Assembly: GCA_021817025.1 (NCBI GenBank)
Contig: JAKAWF010000088.1
Span: 1-12,148 of the forward strand
Length of the DNA: 12,148 nt
From: a bacterium
GTDB taxonomy: Bacteria; Chloroflexota; Dormibacteria; UBA8260; Bog-877
Reading direction: 5' to 3'
The position numbers and the translations under genes are program-made. Of this stretch, positions 1 to 4,869 are shown in pieces (position 1 is the stretch's first letter; each line of letters opens with the position of its first letter). The notes under the pieces are model-generated. The model was not told where the DNA came from. It did no database searches and saw only the letters and a program-made list of their open reading frames with translations.

Positions 1-91
1 GGTCTACGCAGACCTCCTCTCCAGCGGAGGCAGGGCTGCTGAAGCGGCGCAACACCTGAAGGAGGTGCGCGGTGTCGGATCCGGTTCGTAG
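1..91 (+). CDS. 3' end of an unidentified gene, possible AbiEi-like antitoxin partner
   Basis: An open frame enters from the left edge and ends at TAG 89-91, giving about 29 residues that end in QHLKEVRGVGSGS. It overlaps the start of the next gene by 20 nt and contains that gene's ribosome binding site, so the two are probably co-transcribed and translationally coupled. A short helical tail with Gly-Gly-Arg and Ala-Glu repeats resembles my memory of the C-termini of winged-helix AbiEi-type antitoxins, which normally precede AbiEii nucleotidyltransferases. The identification rests mostly on that arrangement. Only the tail is visible, so the function is inferred. Confidence 0.45.
   Translation, partial: VYADLLSSGGRAAEAAQHLKEVRGVGSGS
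59..65 (+). promoter_or_regulatory. Strong Shine-Dalgarno for the AbiEii-like gene
   Basis: AAGGAGG lies six bases before the GTG at 72 and inside the coding end of the upstream frame. It fixes the start and points to translational coupling of the two genes. Confidence 0.8.
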
Positions 92-899
92 CCGCCGGGC
101 TAGGGAGCTGGCCGAGCGCGCGCTCGTCCGTCTCGTGCGGGAGTACGGGGGCATCCCTGATTTCGTCCTCCTCGGAGGCCTGGTGCCGGACCTTCTCTGC
201 ACAACTTCTGCCCGACGACACGAGGGTACGACGGACGTCGACGTCCAGGTCGACCTGGAGATCCAGGGTGGCTCTGAGAACGCAGCTCGCTTGGAGGGAG
301 CCCTCACCCGCGTCGGCTTCCGGCCCGATGATGAGCGGATCTGGCGATGGCGGGAAAACACTGCACCGGAGTTGGTCGTGAAGGTGGAGTTCCTGGCCGA
401 TCTCGATGACATCCCGAACCATCAAACGGTCTCGTTCGACGATTGCAAGTCGTTGGGGGCTGTGAACCTGCGTGGCACGGGATTCGCCGCCCGGCACTGG
501 GAGATGCGGTCGATCACTGCCCACATCGACGGAGTGCCCCAGACTGTCGCCCTCCGCGTTGCCACGCTCCCGGCCTACCTGCTGGCGAAGACTCACGCTG
601 CACACGGCCGCGGGCTCCCGAAAGATTGGTATGACATCGCGTACGTGCTCCTGCACAACGATGACGGTGGACCTGGTCCCGCGGGACGACGCGTCCGTGA
701 GCAGTTCGGCGACTACCTCGTGGGAGCGACGGGCACCGCTCTTTCGGAGTTGTCTGCGAACTTCGCCCACGAGAGAGCGCAGGGCAGCGTCGCCTTCGCG
801 TCGACCATGGCCGGGATCCATCCGGAGTTGGACAGCGACGTGCTCGCGAACGACGCCGTCGCTGCCGTCTCAGAGTTCATGGGAGCGCTCGGACCGTAG
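72..899 (+). CDS. AbiEii-like nucleotidyltransferase, probable type IV toxin
   Basis: A 275-residue protein with the minimal nucleotidyltransferase fold. A GG motif (residues 35-36, in FVLLGGLVPDLL) is followed by TTDVDVQVD, where D55 and D57 would bind the metals and nucleotide. E106 in KVEFLAD is a likely third acidic residue. Near residues 172-193 the segment AKTHA...R...KDWYDIAYVL has the K/R...KDxYD signature typical of AbiEii/AbiGii proteins. Known members block growth by modifying tRNA 3' ends and can act in phage defence; that role is inferred here. The GTG start at 72 is supported by AAGGAGG at 59-65, six bases upstream, and it overlaps the preceding frame as in an abiE operon. No signal peptide or membrane segment is visible. 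A stand-alone nucleotidyltransferase outside a TA system is the alternative. Confidence 0.75.
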   Translation: MSDPVRSRRARELAERALVRLVREYGGIPDFVLLGGLVPDLLCTTSARRHEGTTDVDVQVDLEIQGGSENAARLEGALTRVGFRPDDERIWRWRENTAPELVVKVEFLADLDDIPNHQTVSFDDCKSLGAVNLRGTGFAARHWEMRSITAHIDGVPQTVALRVATLPAYLLAKTHAAHGRGLPKDWYDIAYVLLHNDDGGPGPAGRRVREQFGDYLVGATGTALSELSANFAHERAQGSVAFASTMAGIHPELDSDVLANDAVAAVSEFMGALGP

Positions 900-919
900 C
901 TGCTCACAGCCCTTGCAGG

Positions 920-1320
920 TCAGAGAGCAGCGAGGGCAGTGAAGTAGCCGCTGGGGTTGGTACGCCAAGCGGTGGCGCAGGCCGAGAGGATGGTTGCAAG
1001 CGCGCGGGCACCGGGGTGTGACTTGCCGCCATACGACCGCTTGCGTTGGAGCACCATCTCACGGAAGTCGCGTTGCACCCGTTTTGTCCGCCGGAGTATC
1101 TGACGTCAAGCAGGTGAACAACTTATCCGGACCAGCGCGGGCAATCTGGGCCTTCAGCCGGGCAAGCTTGGCAGGCTGACCAGTCGGAGGAACCGGGCTG
1201 ACGTACAGCGCTTGGTCCACAGCTCAACCTTACTGAGCGCTCGCACCACCTTGTCGACCCGCTGGGCCAGGCACTGCTTCAGGTCCTGATAGATGCCGGA
1301 GAAGCCCCATTCCCACGAAC
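920..1320 (-). pseudogene. Decayed IS66-like transposase, C-terminal part
   Basis: Reading the minus strand from about 1320 down to a TGA at 922-920, three consecutive frames give transposase-like protein. The first, near SWEWGFSGIYQDLKQCLAQR, breaks off after ELWTKR. The second contains KLARLKAQIARAGPDKLFTC followed by TSDTPADKTGATRLP. The third contains DFREMVLQRKRSYGGKSHPG and GARALATILSACATAW and ends in FTALAAL. This order matches the end of the IS66 DDE domain, where a '(N)N-x-A-E-R' catalytic segment is followed by 'RK-S-G-x-x-S-x-x-GA' and a final helix. The expected catalytic Glu lies about where the sequence shifts frame, so the copy cannot be active. The N-terminal half and terminal repeats were not found. 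The transposase assignment is fairly sure; the exact IS family is less so. Confidence 0.6.
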
Positions 1321-1836
1321 CTCTCCTGGTAGGACTGGGCTCCCGAGGGGGCGGGGCGACGCGCCCTGACAGCTCGCGGTGCAGGAACTTCCCCGTGAAG
1401 AGAGGCAGCCCCGGTTCACCCCACTGACTTGGACCGCATCCTGCCCCGACGGCGGCTGGCGCGCCGCGCTGTGGCCAGCCACCAACTCGGGACCTTCCCA
1501 GGCGTGGTCCGGTTGTCGGCCCTGGAGTCGGCGCGCATTCGCCCCGTGGGACGCGCCCCTGGCCGATGTCCTCAGCAGGACGGGCTCACACCGACGGTGG
1601 AGTGCCCGGAAGCAGGTGGGCTCTGATGACAGGCGGGAGCCGCGAGTTCATCTACCCGGTCACCGCAGTCCGGGCCGCGGCCGGTGGCCGCTTGCCAGCG
1701 AGGCATGGCCGACCCGGCCGGCAGAACGCTCCAAACCGTGGACCCCAGAAGAGTCGGTCGGGGTGCCCGCTGCAGCGGCGGGGATGGCGTTCTGCCGTCG
1801 CGTTCTGATCCCGCCCATCCCAGCCGGCACCGAGGA
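1321..1836. other. Gene-poor stretch, probable mobile-element debris
   Basis: Several short frames are open here on both strands, but none has a convincing start, codon bias or recognisable domain. The frame of the IS66-like remnant stays open on the minus strand up to roughly 1440 (GEPGLPLFTGKFLHREL), so part of this stretch may be its upstream portion. No RNA gene or repeat was seen. Confidence 0.4.
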
Positions 1837-1867
1837 TTGGCATCCCTAATCCTACTGGTGGTAGGAT
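1837..1867 (+). promoter_or_regulatory. Candidate promoter of the first vapBC-type operon
   Basis: TTGGCA (1837-1842) and TAGGAT (1862-1867) could be the -35 and -10 boxes with a 19-nt spacer, slightly long. A transcript starting about seven bases after the -10 would begin at or next to the ATG at 1874, which would make the antitoxin mRNA leaderless. This is inferred from spacing only. Confidence 0.4.
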
Positions 1868-1869
1868 TA
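1847..1869. promoter_or_regulatory. Perfect palindrome, probable antitoxin operator
   Basis: TAATCCTAC (1847-1855) and GTAGGATTA (1861-1869) are perfect 9-bp inverted repeats around a 5-base centre (TGGTG). The site ends four bases before the antitoxin ATG and covers the candidate -10 box. A dimeric ribbon-helix-helix antitoxin bound here would block its own transcription, the usual autoregulation of vapBC operons. The symmetry is directly visible; its function is inferred. Confidence 0.7.
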
Positions 1870-1873
1870 CAAC

Positions 1874-2116
1874 ATGGCTGGCGAATACGCCAAGGTGTCG
1901 GTGAGTCTGCCCGCCGGGCTCGTCGAGCGGATCAGGGGCAGGGTTGGGGCCAGGGGACTCTCTCGCTACGTGGCGAAAGCCATAGAGGCCGAGGAACGAA
2001 GAGCGGCGCTTCGGGCCTGGCTGACCGGCCAGGAAGCGGAATACGGCCCGATCCCCGCCGAGGTCATCGAGGAGGTGCGGGACCAGTGGCTCAGCGCCGT
2101 CGGCACCTCTCGCTGA
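1874..2116 (+). CDS. VapB-like antitoxin, ribbon-helix-helix type
   Basis: An 80-residue protein. The N-terminus YAKVSVSLPAGLVERIRGRV gives a beta strand followed by a helix, then LSRYVAKAIEAEERRAAL a second helix, the layout of a ribbon-helix-helix DNA-binding domain. The C-terminal half (WLTGQEAEYGPIPAEVIEEV) is acidic and likely wraps around and inhibits the toxin. The ATG at 1874 has only a weak AGGAT upstream, which lies within the operator palindrome, so it may be translated from a leaderless mRNA. The gene ends 23 bases before the PIN-domain toxin gene, as expected for an antitoxin-first TA operon. A chromosomal regulator without a toxin is unlikely given the neighbour. Confidence 0.75.
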   Translation: MAGEYAKVSVSLPAGLVERIRGRVGARGLSRYVAKAIEAEERRAALRAWLTGQEAEYGPIPAEVIEEVRDQWLSAVGTSR

Positions 2117-2139
2117 GGTCCGGTCCGGTAACGGGTGCG

Positions 2140-2526
2140 ATGGTCCTCGACGCTACCGCGCTCGGTGCCGGAGCCCAGGGTGACGCACGTGTGCGCGCCG
2201 AACTGGCCATCGCAGAGCAGGTCGGCGCCAGCGTACACGTGAGCGCGGTGACCCTGGCCGAGGTCCTCCGCGGCCGCTCTCGCGACGCTCGGATTCATGG
2301 CCTGCTGGCCGGACTGGAACAGGAGCCGGTGACATCGCAGCTTGGCCGCTCCGCCGGGGAACTACTCGGCCGGACCGGCCGGGACGACACCATCGACGCA
2401 ATCGTTGCCGTGACCGCGGCTGCGCTCGGCCGCCGAGTGCGCCTCCTCACCGGTGATGCGGGTGACCTCCGAGCTCTGACCGCGGACATGGCAGACGTGA
2501 CCGTTGTGCCGATCCGAGCTCTGTAG
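2140..2526 (+). CDS. VapC-like PIN-domain ribonuclease toxin
   Basis: A 128-residue protein, the usual VapC size. The four acidic positions of the PIN active site are present: D4 in MVLDATAL, E41 in VSAVTLAEVLRG, D86 in DDTIDAIVAVTA, and D106 in LLTGDAGDL with D109 close by. These residues coordinate Mg2+/Mn2+ for RNA cleavage in the family; the RNA target cannot be read from sequence. The ATG at 2140 was chosen because it places the first catalytic Asp at residue 4. The frame stays open further upstream but there overlaps the antitoxin gene. No strong Shine-Dalgarno precedes it, so translation may depend on the upstream antitoxin gene. The copy looks intact. Confidence 0.8.
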   Translation: MVLDATALGAGAQGDARVRAELAIAEQVGASVHVSAVTLAEVLRGRSRDARIHGLLAGLEQEPVTSQLGRSAGELLGRTGRDDTIDAIVAVTAAALGRRVRLLTGDAGDLRALTADMADVTVVPIRAL

Positions 2527-2934
2527 CCGGTCAGAGGCGATGTTGGGAGCATCACGGACCCAGATCGCCCAGCCTCCTCTGCATCCTCGAGAACGCGGAC
2601 TCGACCGAGCTTCGCCGTCGCGGGCCGCCGGGACCACCGATCGCTGTGATGACGGCGGTACGATCAGTTGTACGTATGGCGAGCCATGATGAGCGGAGAT
2701 GGACTTCAAGGAGGGGTAGCCGCCGCGCGAAACCTCCGCGACGGGCCGGACATGGCTGGCCAACGCGGTGTGGTTGACGCCGCGGCCCCGTTCGTTCCCG
2801 GGCCGTCCTCGGACGGCACAGGCGTCGGCTCGGATGACCGGGCACCCGGGGAGTGGATGTGAGACCAGCGCTTCGGCGCGGGCGGTTCGCGGTGAGGCCG
2901 GAACCGACCCCGGCAACGGGGGGCACCCCTCGCT
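2527..2934. other. Stretch without a supportable gene
   Basis: Between the first toxin gene and the HipA-like remnant, frames on both strands are open but carry no recognisable domain and overlap one another. The minus-strand frame that starts at 3048 stays open here and then runs antisense through the VapC gene, which argues against it being coding beyond its first part. Probably decayed sequence. Confidence 0.4.
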
Positions 2935-3048
2935 GGGGGCGACCGTCGCGCTCTGCCCGCGACGGTCGTGGACTCGAAGCACGCCTGCGACAAGCTCGTC
3001 TCCGCCGATCTCGACGGTCACCTCGACCGGCTGGCGCTCGGTGGCCAT
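2935..3048 (-). pseudogene. HipA-like kinase N-terminal remnant
   Basis: Six bases after the stop of the HipB-like gene, an ATG at 3048 opens a frame beginning MATERQPVEVTVEIGGDELV, followed by AGVLRVHDRRGQSATVAP. The pattern 'VxVxxxxxxxxAGxLxxxxRRGxxSATF' matches the N-terminal subdomain of HipA-family Ser/Thr kinase toxins. After about residue 38 the similarity stops. None of the kinase motifs of this family of roughly 400 residues could be found in any frame before the next gene, so the toxin appears to have lost over 90 percent of its length. The gene position (directly behind hipB, same strand) supports the assignment. The right-hand limit given is where similarity fades, not a stop codon. 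Confidence 0.45.
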
Positions 3049-3054
3049 TGGCGG

Positions 3055-3351
3055 TCAGGTCCGCACCCGCCGCGGCAGGCGCTCGTCGGCGCGCAGGCGG
3101 CCCACGTCGGTCTCGTACGGGTCAGCCGCGTCGACGACCCTGTCCAGGATCCCGAGGACCCTCATCACCCGGAGCAGGTTCTCCGAGCTCGCCGAGCCGG
3201 TGCCATGCTCGATCGAGCGAAGGGTGTCCCTCGAGATCCCGGCACGCTGTGCGACGACTCCGGCCGAGAGCCCGTTGAGCTTCCGCCAGGTCGTCAGGTT
3301 CTCGCCGAGGCGACGACCGCCTCGCTCGACCGCTGCAGGTGTCTCGTACAT
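3055..3351 (-). CDS. HipB-like XRE-family regulator, apparent orphan antitoxin
   Basis: A 98-residue protein with a Cro/C1-type helix-turn-helix at about residues 16-70. LGENLTTWRKLNGLSAGVVA starts the domain, and QRAGISRDTLRSIEHG (35-50) is the recognition helix-turn-helix. The C-terminal tail ...VDAADPYETDVGRLRADERL followed by PRRVR resembles XRE partners of HipA-like kinases. Such proteins repress their own operon and neutralise HipA, but here the kinase gene that follows is reduced to a stub, so only the DNA-binding role may remain. The ATG at 3351 lies about 14 bases downstream of the predicted transcription start, with only weak Shine-Dalgarno sequence. It has its own promoter and operator-like sites. 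Confidence 0.75.
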   Translation of the reverse strand: MYETPAAVERGGRRLGENLTTWRKLNGLSAGVVAQRAGISRDTLRSIEHGTGSASSENLLRVMRVLGILDRVVDAADPYETDVGRLRADERLPRRVRT

Positions 3352-3371
3352 CAGGTGGGATCCTAATGGGG

Positions 3372-3400
3372 ACTATAACCGCCATTATGGCACCTAGCAA
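3372..3400 (-). promoter_or_regulatory. Promoter of the HipB-like gene
   Basis: On the minus strand TTGCTA (3400-3395) and TATAGT (3377-3372) form -35 and -10 boxes with a 17-nt spacer, close to the sigma-70-type consensus. Transcription would begin near 3365, about 14 bases before the ATG at 3351. The region is strikingly AT-rich compared with its surroundings. Confidence 0.65.
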
Positions 3401-3419
3401 CGACTATAGCCGCTGTTAT
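3375..3419. promoter_or_regulatory. Two operator-like half-palindromes, 31 bp apart
   Basis: ATAAC-CGCC-ATTAT (3375-3388) and ATAGC-CGCT-GTTAT (3406-3419) are two copies of a site whose ideal form would be the perfect palindrome ATAAC-N4-GTTAT. Each copy keeps one perfect half. With the preceding GACT they form an 18-bp imperfect direct repeat. The 31-bp offset is about three helical turns, so bound dimers would lie on the same face. The first copy covers the -10 box and the second lies just upstream of the -35. This fits cooperative self-repression by the XRE protein; binding is inferred. Confidence 0.6.
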
Positions 3420-3573
3420 CTGCCAGACCGACAACGCCCTCCTGGGACGGCGAGCAGGGGGGCGCGTGGCCCGCTCGCCCGCAGGGTGGCCACCGGTTGA
3501 GGCAAGGGGGATGCTGGGTTTGCAGGGAGCTCGTCAGCCTCCTTGGTGAGGGCCGGTCGGCATGCCCATGGGC

Positions 3574-3602
3574 TGCTATCACATTCTCTTCGTTGGTATC
3601 AT
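3574..3602 (+). promoter_or_regulatory. Candidate promoter and repeat operator of the second vapBC-type operon
   Basis: TATCAT (3597-3602) is a plausible -10 box with a weak -35 (TGCTAT, 3574-3579) at 17 nt. Transcription would start at about 3609-3610, exactly at the antitoxin GTG. TATCA also occurs twice, at 3577-3581 and 3597-3601, 20 bp apart (about two helical turns), a spacing that suits a direct-repeat operator for a ribbon-helix-helix protein. Inferred from sequence only. Confidence 0.4.
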
Positions 3603-3609
3603 CCAAGCT

Positions 3610-3909
3610 GTGAAGCAGATCATCACCCGAGTCGACGACGAGATTGCTGAGGCGCTCAAGTGCCAGGCCCTGCGATCGGGTGAGTCGATGAATGCGTACA
3701 TGAACCGTCTTCTGCGCGTGGTGGTGGGAGACCCCCCTTCCTCCCGTCAGATGTGGAAGGCGGCAGCGGTGGCTGATGGCCGCCTTCTGGAACGTGCGGG
3801 ACAAGCCGGACGGACTGGGTCACTGGCCGGCCTGGCCCTCAAGACGGTGGTCAGCACGCCTGCCGGCTACGCCAGCCGAGTGGTGAGTGAGGAGCGGGAC
3901 GAGAGCTGA
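3610..3909 (+). CDS. Ribbon-helix-helix antitoxin of the second vapBC-type module
   Basis: A 99-residue protein from the GTG at 3610. The N-terminus MKQIITRVDDEIAEALKCQA, then LRSGESMNAYMNRLLRVVV, is a classic strand-helix-helix domain of the CopG/Arc class. It is followed by a linker and a C-terminal tail that probably contacts the toxin. An upstream in-frame ATG at 3562 would add 16 hydrophobic residues (MPMGCYHILFVGIIQAV) not seen in this family, so the GTG is preferred. No Shine-Dalgarno lies before it and the candidate -10 box is placed for a leaderless transcript. Its stop overlaps the toxin start by four bases (CTGA), which implies coupled translation. The gene's role as antitoxin follows from its fold and from the PIN gene behind it. 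Confidence 0.75.
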   Translation: MKQIITRVDDEIAEALKCQALRSGESMNAYMNRLLRVVVGDPPSSRQMWKAAAVADGRLLERAGQAGRTGSLAGLALKTVVSTPAGYASRVVSEERDES

Positions 3910-4409
3910 TCATTTTCGCGGACACCAGCGCCCTTGGCAGTGCCTACCTTGGCGACGAGGCGGATGCTGATTGGATCCAAGACCTGGTCTTTCACGGCCC
4001 TGATCCCGTGGTCATCTGCGAGCTGGCCGATGTCGAGATGGCGGGCCTGCTCAGGCGCGCCCGCAGGGATGGTCGCATCGACGATGACGGGGTGTCCGAG
4101 CGTCTGGATGCCTACCGAGCCCACACTGCGGCCACGGGTCCACTCGCGGTGGTCCCTCTCACCCAAGCCACGATCGCCCGGGCCCGGGAGTTAGTCCTCA
4201 AGACGACGGTGCGGACTCTCGACGCTCTGCATTTGGCGGCAGCCCAACTCCTGGCTGAGGTCAGCAAGGAGGAGATGACCCTACTCACCCGCGATGCTGC
4301 CCAGGCCACCGCAGCAGCGGCGCTTGGCTTCAGTCTGCACGCCGTGCCCGAATCGGAGAGCCTGAGTCCAAGCGCGTCGTCGGCGTCGCAAGAGGTCAAT
4401 CCGAAGTGA
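3906..4409 (+). CDS. VapC-like PIN-domain toxin with apparent CTG start
   Basis: A 167-residue PIN-domain protein. D6 in IIFADTSALGSAYLGDE, E44 in ELADVEMAGLLRRA, D106 in RTLDALHLAAAQ and D130 in LLTRDAAQA are the expected acidic metal-binding residues, so the ribonuclease looks intact. The frame is closed by a TGA at 3888-3890. Between there and the first catalytic Asp no ATG, GTG or TTG exists, so the most likely start is CTG at 3906, overlapping the antitoxin stop (CTGA), with GAGGAG at 3889-3894 about 11 bases upstream. A GTG at 4008 would remove the first catalytic Asp and make a dead enzyme. The C-terminal 20 residues are Ser/Glu-rich and probably disordered. Its target RNA is unknown. 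Confidence 0.8.
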   Translation: MIIFADTSALGSAYLGDEADADWIQDLVFHGPDPVVICELADVEMAGLLRRARRDGRIDDDGVSERLDAYRAHTAATGPLAVVPLTQATIARARELVLKTTVRTLDALHLAAAQLLAEVSKEEMTLLTRDAAQATAAAALGFSLHAVPESESLSPSASSASQEVNPK

Positions 4410-4440
4410 TGCCGACTCCGCTCACCACCGTGGGAGCATA

Positions 4441-4755
4441 GTGGGCGCGGTTGAACGGCAACGTGGCCGCGTCCAGCCGGACAGCAGCCGCCCCTGGCAG
4501 ACCCAATACCTGGCCCGGCCGGCCGGCGCCGAGGTGGACCGCAACCCGCTCGGCGACCCTGCGGACAGGGACTGGGCCGTTCGGGGCTACAGCGCCCACC
4601 TGCTCACCATCGCGCATCGCCAGCCGGCCGAGGACCTGCCCAGCGCCGCATCACGGCCGCTGTCCCAGCGGGCCCAGGAGGCTGGTGCCAAACGGCCGCT
4701 CCCACAGAGGAGGACCGGGAGGTGCGGATGTCAAGCCAAGAGGGGACCACGGTGA
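4441..4755 (+). CDS. Hypothetical protein, unrecognised
   Basis: A 104-residue frame starting at GTG 4441, with GGGAG four bases upstream, 31 bases after the second toxin gene. About 80 percent of third codon positions are G or C, in keeping with the coding genes nearby. The product is hydrophilic and rich in Arg, Ala, Pro and Gln (for example NPLGDPADRDWAVRGYSAHL) with no signal peptide, membrane segment or motif I recognise. Its last 20 or so residues run into the direct repeats at 4741-4774 and look different from the rest, so an older gene may have been truncated by an insertion. The frames on the other strands are weaker, but a non-coding origin cannot be excluded. Confidence 0.35.
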   Translation: MGAVERQRGRVQPDSSRPWQTQYLARPAGAEVDRNPLGDPADRDWAVRGYSAHLLTIAHRQPAEDLPSAASRPLSQRAQEAGAKRPLPQRRTGRCGCQAKRGPR

Positions 4756-4774
4756 TGGCGCAAAAGGGGACCAC
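4741..4774. repeat. Two direct AGGGGACCAC repeats, possible IS end
   Basis: AGGGGACCAC occurs at 4741-4750 and 4765-4774, 24 bp apart, each preceded by an A-rich CAAG/CAAA stretch. Short repeated transposase-binding sites of this kind at 20-25 bp spacing resemble the ends of IS21-type elements. No matching inverted copy and no IS21 genes lie in this window, so only a relic of one end is suggested. Confidence 0.4.
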
Positions 4775-4869
4775 CTGGGGGAGAGCGTAGCGGACATCAG
4801 TGGTGGGCCCGGGGTCGGACCTTGGGGATACCCGGGGACGGCCACCAGCGCCAGACGGCAGAGGGAGAG

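Noticed and set aside
1379..1849. Overlapping small frames on both strands before the first vapBC-type operon
   Set aside because: No ribosome sites, no domains and mutually overlapping frames; typical of non-coding GC-rich DNA or transposon debris.
2362..3048. Full 228-residue minus-strand frame as one intact gene
   Set aside because: Only its first 38 or so codons look like protein (HipA-like). The remainder has no domain and runs antisense through the clearly coding VapC gene.
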